Below, piece after piece: positions 41,436 through 49,097 of a DNA stretch of 64,000 bases. The translations under genes were made by a program, and so were the position numbers. Position 1 is the first letter of the stretch; each line of letters begins with the position of its first letter. The stretch covers positions 2,558,501 through 2,622,500 of the forward strand of contig NZ_CP089538.1 in NCBI RefSeq assembly GCF_021233055.1, given 5' to 3'. The stretch is from Spirosoma oryzicola (GTDB taxonomy: Bacteria; Bacteroidota; Bacteroidia; Cytophagales; Spirosomataceae). The notes beneath the pieces were generated by a model that worked only from the letters and a program-made list of their open reading frames with translations, was not told the origin of the DNA and did not search any database.

Positions 41436-43474
41436 CGATCTTCAAATTTTACGTAATACAATTCGCCCGATTGTGGTACGGGCCCCATGCCGTTAGCGCC
41501 TACTAAACTCATCTGCTCGTAGCCGTCTTTGTTGTGGGTAAAGTCCTGAGTCCGGAGCAGCACGCCGTTTTTGTAGAGTTTGAGCCGTTTGGTCGCAAAG
41601 GGTGCGCCCAGGCTATACAGCAGCCAGTTGGCGTCAGCAGCCGGAAAGTTCAGATCGTTACTGCCGGCCAGGTAAACGAACTGACCCGCCTGGCCCTGTA
41701 GGCTTTGGGTGTTGCCCATATCCGCCGGCCCGGCCTGGCCATCATTGTGGAAAATAGCGGAGCTGCCTGGACTGCTGAAGCGCACGTGCCACTGGCCCGC
41801 CGGCAGGTTCCAGGAATAGGTTTCCGACAGCGAGCAGCTGCCCCAGTTATCGGCGTAGGCTTGGGTATCGAGGCTGGCAAATTCGGCTTCAGCCCTGGCG
41901 TCAGCGTCGGCCTGGGTTTCGCTGCCGTACTTGCCCGCCAGAACGACGACGGTAGCCGGCCCGCCTTCCTGGCCCGATGGGCAGGTGCTTCGTTTGAACC
42001 GGCCCGTACGGCTGATGGGGGTACTGGGGTAGGGCGTCGATCCAGGTACTACGCCCGGAATTGGCGTCGGGCTGATGTAGTCGGCATTCCCCACGGCGTT
42101 GGGCTTTTCAATGATTGGCTTGACATCACTGCCGTCGTCGACGTAATACTTGCGCAGCCGGATCGGGGCTCCCAGGCCCGTCCGCTTGCCGTAGCCGTCC
42201 AGGATTTGCTGAAAGCCAATGCCCCGCCAGGCCGTGGGTCGGGCTGGTCCCGATGACGTGGCGGGCAACTGGCTATAATTCTGCTCAATTTTGGCTTTCC
42301 GGAAACTCAGCGTACGGGCAATCAGATCGGCGTCGTCTTCGTGGGTGACCAGTTCCGTGGTGGTTAGTAGCAGCGGCACGTGGCCCTTGGCTGTGACCAG
42401 GTAGATCGACTTGCTCAGCAGCAGCTCGTTCAAATAGCGAGCCCAGGCACCGGCCTGGCTGCTGAAGTAGCCCGTCGATACCGTCAGGCTCTGATCACTT
42501 TCGATCTGAATGACCCGCAGCTGAGCCGCGTCGATGGCCGTCGACTGGGGATCGGTTTCGACCGTTATGCGCTGCACGGTGGTCGCCAGCGAGCCCTGGC
42601 CCAAAATTCGCAGCGTGTCAAAGCCGCCCAGCGAATTCTCAAACAAGATAAAGCGCTCCTGGGCCTGCTCGGTCGAATCGATCACAAAGGTGCGCACCTG
42701 AGAAATCCTGTTATTGGCCCCGTCGCTGAGCCATACATCGTAGCTGGCCACGTCGTAGCCCAGCCCGTTGGGATACATGCCCACTGGCACGCAAACGACC
42801 TGGTTGATTGACGCCCCGCTGAGCGTCGACAGGGTGCGCACGTCGGAGTTCCCGTTCGGGTAATTGACCTGGATGCGTAAGTTAATGGTGGCCGGTACCG
42901 GCGAGCAGTTTAAGAGAAAGTACAAAAATTCGGGCTGGTGCAGCGAAACGATTTTCTCGTCGGGTTGCCAGGTCAGAAACTGGCGGGTGTCGCGCAGGTA
43001 GCTATCGAAGAAATGATCGGACCAGCCGGCAAAATCTTCGCCCGTCAGCCCACCTTTGAAAACCCACTCTTTGGGCCGGGTCCGTTCGGTGTCGACCGCC
43101 GGATGGCCCCCGGTGACGGCTTCCCGTAGGCAGTAGGGCATCGTCATCGTTGGAACGATACTCATAATTGACTGATTGAAGTCGGGCTTCTGGGTTTCCA
43201 GAAAGCCATCCAGTACCTGGTCGATGCGAAACTGAGCCCCGTCAAAGCGCTGCAGCCCACCCACCGTCTGGGGCGGGCGCTCCCGGCCTACCAGGGTGGT
43301 GAGTTCCTCCAGCTCGGAACTCTGGGGAAAACTCGGCACAAGTACTGTCAGGGCGTAGCGCAGATCGGAGCGGTCTGTTAGCGTTGTATCCGCCGGATCA
43401 ATGAGCACGTCCAGCCGATTGCGGGAAAAATGAAGGGGTTGGAAAACCAGATTGGTTGCCAGCGGGTCGATCAT
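41432..43474 (-). CDS. Large tail protein with DUF5977-like segment
   Basis: This 680-residue protein has an N-terminal fibronectin-like beta region. Near residues 500-555 there is a DUF5977-type segment: RFKRSTCPSGQEGG, VVLAGKYGSETQADADA, and YADNWGSC. A C-terminal carbohydrate-binding-like beta domain follows. DUF5977 is common in surface proteins of Bacteroidota, so this tail protein may have borrowed a host-type adhesive module. It starts its own unit with a promoter motif 18 nt upstream. Confidence 0.65.
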   Translation of the reverse strand: MIDPLATNLVFQPLHFSRNRLDVLIDPADTTLTDRSDLRYALTVLVPSFPQSSELEELTTLVGRERPPQTVGGLQRFDGAQFRIDQVLDGFLETQKPDFNQSIMSIVPTMTMPYCLREAVTGGHPAVDTERTRPKEWVFKGGLTGEDFAGWSDHFFDSYLRDTRQFLTWQPDEKIVSLHQPEFLYFLLNCSPVPATINLRIQVNYPNGNSDVRTLSTLSGASINQVVCVPVGMYPNGLGYDVASYDVWLSDGANNRISQVRTFVIDSTEQAQERFILFENSLGGFDTLRILGQGSLATTVQRITVETDPQSTAIDAAQLRVIQIESDQSLTVSTGYFSSQAGAWARYLNELLLSKSIYLVTAKGHVPLLLTTTELVTHEDDADLIARTLSFRKAKIEQNYSQLPATSSGPARPTAWRGIGFQQILDGYGKRTGLGAPIRLRKYYVDDGSDVKPIIEKPNAVGNADYISPTPIPGVVPGSTPYPSTPISRTGRFKRSTCPSGQEGGPATVVVLAGKYGSETQADADARAEAEFASLDTQAYADNWGSCSLSETYSWNLPAGQWHVRFSSPGSSAIFHNDGQAGPADMGNTQSLQGQAGQFVYLAGSNDLNFPAADANWLLYSLGAPFATKRLKLYKNGVLLRTQDFTHNKDGYEQMSLVGANGMGPVPQSGELYYVKFEDR

Positions 43475-43491
43475 AGCAAAGCGTGTTTTGC

Positions 43492-43526
43492 CAAAATTGG
43501 CGCTATCGACCCGCTGGGGAAAGGAC
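43492..43526 (-). promoter_or_regulatory. Late-type promoter motif before large tail gene, Y copy 4
   Basis: GTCCTTT at 43520-43526 and TTTTG at 43492-43496 (within CAATTTTG) have the standard 23-nt spacing on the minus strand. The ATG at 43474 is 18 nt beyond. Confidence 0.65.
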
Positions 43527-43541
43527 CCGAATAAGGGCTAT

Positions 43542-43763
43542 CTATCGCTTAATCCAGAAACGGTAGCGATCCATCGACAGGACGCGACGCCGAAGGGGTT
43601 TCTCGATGACTAAATTTTGCCAGACGGATTGATAGACGAGCTGGGTTCTGATCAGGACGCTTCGACGGCGTCGGGAGAAAAGAGCAACCCCGCAAAAGTA
43701 CACCATCACCAGTGGGCCTAAGATCAGCCAGGTAAGCCAGAAAAGAATTTTTTTGCGAAGCAT
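43542..43763 (-). CDS. Small membrane protein in tail operon
   Basis: This 73-residue protein has one long hydrophobic N-terminal segment (FWLTWLILGPLVMVYFCGVALF) and a strongly basic C-terminus. It could be a holin-like or tail-membrane protein. It lies 4 nt after the 159-residue gene. Confidence 0.5.
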   Translation of the reverse strand: MLRKKILFWLTWLILGPLVMVYFCGVALFSRRRRSVLIRTQLVYQSVWQNLVIEKPLRRRVLSMDRYRFWIKR

Positions 43764-43767
43764 GGGG

Positions 43768-44247
43768 TCAAAGATAAATTCGTAACACGTCGTTAGCCTG
43801 TAAGGCCAGTCGAAGTTTGACTTCGTAGCCCTGGGTCGATTCGAGCGTCATCATGGTTACGGGTTCCAGCGCCGTGGTGTTATACTCGTACTCGACGTTT
43901 TCGGTCAGCTGGTGCTCCTGCCGGAGCTTGTGGGCAATTGAAAGCGCGATGGCTTCGGCGTCATTAAAGGCCGCTTCGATAGTCTCCTGCTTGCTGTAGT
44001 TGCTTTTGCAAAACACGTAAAAGGTGACATTAAACCAGAAGTAAAATTGCTCGGCTCCGTTGTCGTGCAGTTTGTAGGCCGGGCGCATGACAAACACCGC
44101 CGGGAAAAAGCCTCTGGTGCTGACGGATGCCGTCATCAGTTTCTCCATCTGATCGCCGTCGGATTGCATCACGGTACCCGCCCCGTCCGGTACGATCTCT
44201 TTGGCCAGCGGCTCAAAGTAATTCCAGAATAAATTAGTGCTGTTCAT
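43768..44247 (-). CDS. Phage head-tail/tail-completion-like protein
   Basis: This 159-residue protein resembles the partial protein at 1-311 of X in its central segment (FFPAVFVMRP, DNG). A late gene of this size before tail genes is commonly a tail terminator. It overlaps the preceding gene by 14 bp. Family not recognised. Confidence 0.5.
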   Translation of the reverse strand: MNSTNLFWNYFEPLAKEIVPDGAGTVMQSDGDQMEKLMTASVSTRGFFPAVFVMRPAYKLHDNGAEQFYFWFNVTFYVFCKSNYSKQETIEAAFNDAEAIALSIAHKLRQEHQLTENVEYEYNTTALEPVTMMTLESTQGYEVKLRLALQANDVLRIYL

Positions 44248-45091
44248 GGGCTTGCTGGCGCTCGATCTGATCGGCGCGGTGTTCTTCTAGAAACAGTAAA
44301 ACTTCGTGGGCGTTGGCCTGCTGGGTTTGTTTGAGGTTACCAAAGATACCCTTTTCGGCCAGCAAATGGGTGTTCTTGATAAAGCCCTGACCCGTATAGG
44401 ATTCGGCTGAGCCGGCGTTTTTCTTATCGTTAGCATCGAAGAGCGTGTACTTGCCCAGTACGGCCTGGATGGTGCTGGCCACAAATAACAGCACGCTTAG
44501 TTTGTGCTCGAAGGGTACTTTCTTCAAGCGCCGGACCCGCTCGCGCACGATGAATTCGTTGTAGCGCTCGCGGTGATCGCCGTCCCAGTCCGGATGGCTC
44601 AGCTGATCAGCAGGCCGGGCCGGTCGGCAGGCCGTGGCCACCAGGTAGTCCAACTCTCCTTCGCCGGCTTCCTGCTGGGTGATGTATGCCTGCAGGTGTA
44701 CATACAGATCAGTCAGCTCGCCGTAGCTAACCGATACAAAACCGGGTTCAGGAAGTAGCCATTCTACTTTGTCGACTGTGATGGTCTTGAAAGGTTGCTC
44801 GGTCATTGGCTGCTGCCATACCCATCGGCTCATAAATACCAGATCGTGCAGGGCAACCGCGTTTTTCTTCCGGACGGCTTCCGGTAAGTTGGGGTTAAAA
44901 TGCTTCTGGTGGAGCTTTTTCCAGGCTTTAGGTTTGATGCCCAGCAGGGCCTGCAGTAACTCGTGGTACATCTTGCCGTTTTCGGGCGTCAGGTAAACCA
45001 GCCGGATCAGTTTGGGCAACTGATCCGGGCTGACTTCGGCCCAGTTCTGGGGGAAGGGGTAGCTCACCCCGTCGAGCTGGATGGTGCGCAT
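44234..45091 (-). CDS. Phage protein, unrecognised (possible tail assembly)
   Basis: This 285-residue protein starts with a short beta domain (IQLDGVSYPFPQNWAEVSPD) and continues helical (FEHKLSVLLFVASTIQAVLG). The N-terminal LDGVSYPFPQNW pattern resembles tail-assembly-chaperone-like proteins that carry a small beta motif, but this is a weak likeness. Confidence 0.45.
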   Translation of the reverse strand: MRTIQLDGVSYPFPQNWAEVSPDQLPKLIRLVYLTPENGKMYHELLQALLGIKPKAWKKLHQKHFNPNLPEAVRKKNAVALHDLVFMSRWVWQQPMTEQPFKTITVDKVEWLLPEPGFVSVSYGELTDLYVHLQAYITQQEAGEGELDYLVATACRPARPADQLSHPDWDGDHRERYNEFIVRERVRRLKKVPFEHKLSVLLFVASTIQAVLGKYTLFDANDKKNAGSAESYTGQGFIKNTHLLAEKGIFGNLKQTQQANAHEVLLFLEEHRADQIERQQAHEQH

Positions 45092-45357
45092 TACTGAAGG
45101 GCTTTTTTGATTTGGTATTCCTTCAGATCGACCGTGAACTGGCTCACCAGGGCGGCAATAATGCCCGCCACCGTAGTGACGCCAGTGGCTACCATTTCGA
45201 TGCTGTCGGGAACGATCACCCCTTTAGCCTCCAGTCCCAGAATGGTACCGGCAAATGCAGCCAGGATCACCCCGACGTTCCGCACCTTCTGAAACAGTTT
45301 CGGCGTGGGCGCTGTCAGTCGCTGGGCCAAACTCAGTTCATCTTGCAAATCATTCAT
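45091..45357 (-). CDS. Two-helix membrane protein, holin candidate
   Basis: This 88-residue protein has two hydrophobic segments (VGVILAAFAGTILGL and MVATGVTTVAGIIAALVSQF) separated by a short polar turn, with charged ends. Size and topology fit a class II holin or a small phage membrane protein. It overlaps the next gene by 1 bp and lies close to GH73- and NlpC-like genes, which supports a lysis link. Confidence 0.5.
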   Translation of the reverse strand: MNDLQDELSLAQRLTAPTPKLFQKVRNVGVILAAFAGTILGLEAKGVIVPDSIEMVATGVTTVAGIIAALVSQFTVDLKEYQIKKALQ

Positions 45358-45426
45358 GGAAATTAATTGGTTTGGTTAAACAATAGAGTTACTCGTAGTT
45401 AGATACATATGGCCAGCAAGTAGAAA

Positions 45427-45451
45427 CCAAAAAACCGCCCCCTAAAGGACG
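45427..45451 (-). terminator. Hairpin between lysis-like and holin-like genes
   Basis: AACCGTCC and GGGCGGTT pair around a short loop, followed on the minus strand by a run of six T, directly after the gene at 45442. It is likely a terminator; the GTCCTTT within it is not counted as a promoter copy. Confidence 0.6.
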
Positions 45452-45840
45452 GTTTCGTAACACTTACATTTAGATCGTTTGCCGTAGCGCTTTCGCAGCT
45501 TGACCCAGTCGCCGGTTTTGTAGTGAAGCCAGACGGCCCGCTCGACATCAATATCGCGTCCGCCATCGCCGTCGTAAATGCTGAGCACAAAGCGTTCCGG
45601 GTGATGGGTGGTTTCAATTTTCAGGTGGGAGTACTTTCCATCCTGGACAACGACGGTTCTGTGTTCGTCCCAGGCTGGTGAATGATATTTGTCGACGAGC
45701 TGACCACTCGTCTCAATGTCGGTGCCCTGGGCGCAATCAACCAGGTGGTAGATGAGAAAGCCGATGCCTACAGCGATCAGCAAGGCCAGGGCAATACCGC
45801 CCAGGGTGTCGGTGTCAATATTTCTTAGCGTTCCGCTCAC
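45442..45840 (-). CDS. Single-pass membrane protein, lysis-region
   Basis: This 132-residue protein has one transmembrane helix near the N-terminus (GGIALALLIAVGIGFLIYHLV) and a soluble C-terminal domain with a basic, cysteine-containing end (RSKCKCYETVL). No family recognised. It follows the GH73-like gene. Confidence 0.5.
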   Translation of the reverse strand: MSGTLRNIDTDTLGGIALALLIAVGIGFLIYHLVDCAQGTDIETSGQLVDKYHSPAWDEHRTVVVQDGKYSHLKIETTHHPERFVLSIYDGDGGRDIDVERAVWLHYKTGDWVKLRKRYGKRSKCKCYETVL

Positions 45841-45881
45841 GGCTGATCAGTCGTTTTGTCTAGTAAAAAATGAGTGCTCTT

Positions 45882-46229
45882 TTATCGCCAGGTGCGATTT
45901 ACTTCAGCTAGTGAGGTGCTCAGCTTGGCACTATAAGCCGGGTCTTCAGCGTAGTGCTTGACAATCCATCGGCGGAACGCCCGCTCATCGGTCAGGCCAT
46001 ATTTAGTGCAGATGTTGTATTCCCAGGCTTGATAGTCGGCCATCATCATTTGTGCGCTGGCATACTCACCGTAGCCCTTCCGAACGCACTTTTGAAAGCC
46101 TCGGCTGTTACGCCGGAATCCAAACCAATTGTGGGTTTTCATCATGTGCCGTGAGCTAAAGTGCCCCGTCTCCAGCACCGCAATGGCGACCGCCGTTTCA
46201 GGATAGAGTAGCTCGGCTTCGGTAATCAT
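45882..46229 (-). CDS. GH73-like glucosaminidase domain protein
   Basis: This 115-residue domain has the pattern of the GH73/FlgJ-type glucosaminidase family: VAIAVLETGHFSS with the catalytic glutamate, and HNWFGFRR. It may cut the glycan backbone during infection or lysis. Reading upstream of the ATG the frame stays open for about 20 codons (ERLVRRWGDPVR), so a non-AUG start further up is possible. A 9-bp inverted repeat (GCCCCAACG/CGTTGGGGC, 46242-46289) lies in that extension. There is no signal peptide. Confidence 0.65.
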   Translation of the reverse strand: MITEAELLYPETAVAIAVLETGHFSSRHMMKTHNWFGFRRNSRGFQKCVRKGYGEYASAQMMMADYQAWEYNICTKYGLTDERAFRRWIVKHYAEDPAYSAKLSTSLAEVNRTWR

Positions 46230-46291
46230 TCGAACAGGATCGCCCCAACGTCGGACTAATCGCTCAGCCCGCCTGCTCTTCGTTGGGGCCG

Positions 46292-46726
46292 TTAGGGGTT
46301 TTCAGGACTGACCACGATCTTACTGGCTGAGCCGCTCTGCTTGACCAGCAGCTGCTCAACCTCTTGGAGTGACACCAGATTCTGCATTAGTGATTGCCGC
46401 TTTTTGTTGAGCTTGGTTTCCAGCTGCTGGTTCTGCTTTTGCAACAGGGCGTTCTGCTCTTCCAGATAGGCTTTTTTCTTTTTACGGGCTTCAAAGCTGT
46501 AGCTCAGACTGTCGCTGATGGCGTTGGGCAGGGTCATTGTTACGGCTTCCGTGTCGATGATCAGACTGTCAAGCTCGGCACGCGAGAGCGTATCGGCCCG
46601 AATCGAATCGGCTACCGACTCAATGCCAACGGCGTTATTGAGCTGGCCCCAGGGTCGAGCTACCACCAAAGCCAGCAGGCCCATCAGTAGCCCTGCCAGC
46701 ACGTAGAGGTGAATGGATTGTTTCAT
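46292..46726 (-). CDS. Membrane-anchored coiled-coil protein, spanin-like
   Basis: This 144-residue protein has an N-terminal membrane segment (YVLAGLLMGLLALVVA) and a strong coiled coil (AYLEEQNALLQKQNQQLETKLNKKRQ). It lies between a secreted NlpC/P60-like protein and a glucosaminidase, the arrangement expected for a second lysis or envelope-penetration cluster. An inner-membrane spanin role is inferred. Confidence 0.5.
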   Translation of the reverse strand: MKQSIHLYVLAGLLMGLLALVVARPWGQLNNAVGIESVADSIRADTLSRAELDSLIIDTEAVTMTLPNAISDSLSYSFEARKKKKAYLEEQNALLQKQNQQLETKLNKKRQSLMQNLVSLQEVEQLLVKQSGSASKIVVSPENP

Positions 46727-46736
46727 GCGTTACGGT

Positions 46737-47300
46737 TTAAAAAGTGATGCGGCTGACAACGATCATTTCGCTTTTCAGTCGCTGCTTCAAAAAGACGCCT
46801 TCACCCGATCCGTTGGGGTTAGAGGTATTGCCCCCGATCACCCAGCAGTAGTTTTCATTGCTCGGCCAGTTGACAATGACTTCGACGTGATTGATGCGCT
46901 TGCTTTTAAAGCGAAACAAGGCCAGATCGCCCGCCAGCGGCACCCGACCGTTTACGGGCCGGTTATTGCGCCAGACGATGACGCTGACGGGTAGTGACCA
47001 GTTGGCGGCAATGGCTGGCCCTTTGACCCCGTGTTTGACGCTGGCCGTAACAAAGACGTGGTGACAGAACAGACCGCACCAGAGGCTTCCAGGACCATAG
47101 CCGTAAGGCTTCATAAACAGCTCATACGGTTTGCCCCGATTCTGGCCCTCTTCCCTAATGCCAACGTAGAGAACTGCCGCCTGGGTGACGGCTTTGCGCT
47201 GGTCGACTACCGACCGACGCTTACTGTCTGCGGTAGATTGACCAGAAGCAGGGCTATAAACAAAAGACAGAGCCCAAAAAAGGCTAACAAGAAGACGCAT
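46737..47300 (-). CDS. Secreted CHAP/NlpC-P60-like amidase
   Basis: This 187-residue protein has a signal peptide (MRLLVSLFWALSFVYSPASG) and a papain-like core. The catalytic Cys is in LWCGLFCHHVF (near residue 75), the His in NHVEVIV (near residue 141), and GGNTS near the end. CHAP/P60 enzymes cleave peptidoglycan stem peptides or cross-bridges. The first 94 bp overlap the 3' end of the upstream membrane-protein gene, so the signal peptide and its neighbour's transmembrane helix share DNA. Confidence 0.75.
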   Translation of the reverse strand: MRLLVSLFWALSFVYSPASGQSTADSKRRSVVDQRKAVTQAAVLYVGIREEGQNRGKPYELFMKPYGYGPGSLWCGLFCHHVFVTASVKHGVKGPAIAANWSLPVSVIVWRNNRPVNGRVPLAGDLALFRFKSKRINHVEVIVNWPSNENYCWVIGGNTSNPNGSGEGVFLKQRLKSEMIVVSRITF

Positions 47301-47908
47301 AACCGTTGGTAGGACGTTAACTCGTGTTTGATGGTGGTCATCATGTCTGGCCCGTTTTGAGTGTCCGGCCTAAAAAAGCGAAACAACTCAGGCCAGAACA
47401 GTCGAAGCAGCGCCAGGCTGGCCCCCAGAATGAACACCAGCCGAAAGCAGGCCGTCCAAAGCTGAGTCATCGTGTTGGAAAAGATCAGCTGACCAGGCCG
47501 CTGCTCAGCGGTGGTGTAGGCTGTATAGTCGGCCAGCGCGTAGAAAGCCACAAAGGCAACGGCCAGCCCGCCATACAGGCTCAGCAGGTAGCGGGAGTGG
47601 TTCAGCCATCGCACTAGGCTGGCCAGCACGCTGGCTATGATCCCCGATTTTGGTGCTGGTTCTGGTTCGTAAATTGGTAGGGGTTCACTTTCTCTGATCT
47701 CCTGGCCAGTGGCTCGATCAACTACTGTGATCACCGACTTTGGTGCTGGTTCGTTGACTGGTTCGGGATCATTGTTTGCTGTCGCTGACCAGGCCGCTGC
47801 TGCCATCTGTTTAAGCATAGCATCCGTTGGCAATCCGTTTCCCTCGTTTCCAGCAGGCTGCTCACTGGCAGCCCGCTGGTCATCCGCTTTTTTGCGTTTG
47901 AAATCCAT
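47207..47908 (-). CDS. Three-helix membrane protein
   Basis: This 233-residue protein has a disordered N-terminal 70 residues with repeated PAPKS motifs, then three membrane helices (YGGLAVAFVAFYALADY, FRLVFILGASLALLRLF, FLLAFFGLCLLFIALLLVNL). Its position before the secreted peptidase suggests a holin or membrane anchor. Its last 94 bp overlap the start of that gene in another frame. Confidence 0.55.
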   Translation of the reverse strand: MDFKRKKADDQRAASEQPAGNEGNGLPTDAMLKQMAAAAWSATANNDPEPVNEPAPKSVITVVDRATGQEIRESEPLPIYEPEPAPKSGIIASVLASLVRWLNHSRYLLSLYGGLAVAFVAFYALADYTAYTTAEQRPGQLIFSNTMTQLWTACFRLVFILGASLALLRLFWPELFRFFRPDTQNGPDMMTTIKHELTSYQRLCVFLLAFFGLCLLFIALLLVNLPQTVSVGR

Positions 47909-47911
47909 TAA

Positions 47912-48106
47912 TTACAACGTGTCTAAAAGGTTGGTCAATGTCTTCTGCGCTTCTTCACCCTCGGTGCGCAGCAGCTTACGAAACGCCCGGCTGATGGCCA
48001 CTTTCTCGCCCAGGTCGTAACCGCTTTCGGTTAGGTGGTTCATAATTTCCTGAGCCGCTTCATCGGTGCTTAATTTGTCTTCTTGTGGGTTGCTTGCTGG
48101 TAACAT
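47912..48106 (-). CDS. Small phage protein, unrecognised
   Basis: This 64-residue acidic helical protein (DEAAQEIMNHLTESGYDLGE) has no recognised family. It lies between the portal-adjacent gene and the membrane gene, with 3-nt spacing. Confidence 0.45.
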   Translation of the reverse strand: MLPASNPQEDKLSTDEAAQEIMNHLTESGYDLGEKVAISRAFRKLLRTEGEEAQKTLTNLLDTL

Positions 48107-48129
48107 GATTAATTGATTGGTAAAAAAAA

Positions 48130-49095
48130 TTAGAGGATTACGTGCGCGGTATTGGTAAAGTCATCGGCAACGACCGTCGTGCTGCTGGTCTGTAGCCGCT
48201 GGTAGTAGGAGGGAAAAAGCAGGGGTGTCGATACCTGGTCCAGATAGCTGGTGATTCGATCCAGCCGGGTCTGGGCATCGCGGGCAATGGTCAGCCGTAA
48301 ATTGTTGCGCTGGTCTTTGTCGGCGGCTACTTCTTCGCCCCCGGTACCATCTTTCTGCCGGCGTTCAGCCAGGCCGATCTCGGAAAAGGAAAGCGGCAGG
48401 TAGGGCCAGGCTTTGTCGATGGCCAGGTAAGCCACGGCTTTTCGGACCAGGCTGATCAGCTGCTCTTCCTGAAAACTCCAGGTCGAGCGGGGCGTCCGCC
48501 ATTTCTGCTTGAGTACCTGGTAGAGCTGGGGCGTCAGGGTCGTGGCGATCAGCTCGTCTTCGATCTCTTCGATATGGACCAGCAGTTTCTGAAAAAAGCG
48601 GTAGTTGCGCCCCGCCATCGGTACCAGCTGACCCAGCTCGTCGGCAGAGCGAACGAAGTGCTGATTGCGGGTCCGGTAGCCTTCTGAATCGACCCAGGTA
48701 TCGGGCCGCACGGCCTCCAGCTCGCGCCAGAAATACTCCAGCGACCAGTCGAGCATTGACAGGTTCGCGTCCCGGCTGTCGACGTACTCCCACTTGGTGA
48801 CCGCGATGGTTGTGTTGGGCGTGCTTTTCATCATGCCCAAATCGCTGATGCGGAATTTCTGGTGGGGGAAAGCCAGTACGAAGCATTGCCAGGCCATACA
48901 GCTCTGGGCCAGCCAGAGCAGTTCCTTGTAGGTGGCCTGGCTGGCCTGATCGCTTTTCAGGAAAGTAAAGAGATCGACGCCCACTTCAGCGCGAAACCAG
49001 CGCTCCGCGTGACGGGCGAACGGGTTAATCGTTTCCAGGCTCATGTTGGCCTGCAGACTACCCAGCTGCTCTTTTAAAATGTCTTCGGTCAGCAT
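48130..49095 (-). CDS. Phage head protein next to portal (possible DUF6712)
   Basis: This 321-residue protein follows the portal gene by 2 nt and looks like the DUF6712-type proteins seen in phages of this phylum, judged from its helical N-terminus (SLETINPFARHAERWFRAEV) and length. It is probably a head-completion or minor capsid protein. The match is weak. No X counterpart is visible because X's next gene is different. Confidence 0.45.
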   Translation of the reverse strand: MLTEDILKEQLGSLQANMSLETINPFARHAERWFRAEVGVDLFTFLKSDQASQATYKELLWLAQSCMAWQCFVLAFPHQKFRISDLGMMKSTPNTTIAVTKWEYVDSRDANLSMLDWSLEYFWRELEAVRPDTWVDSEGYRTRNQHFVRSADELGQLVPMAGRNYRFFQKLLVHIEEIEDELIATTLTPQLYQVLKQKWRTPRSTWSFQEEQLISLVRKAVAYLAIDKAWPYLPLSFSEIGLAERRQKDGTGGEEVAADKDQRNNLRLTIARDAQTRLDRITSYLDQVSTPLLFPSYYQRLQTSSTTVVADDFTNTAHVIL

Positions 49096-49097
49096 GG

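Noticed and set aside
45427..45451. Ninth GTCCTTT promoter copy
   Set aside because: The GTCCTTT lies within a terminator stem and the downstream box does not keep the spacing.
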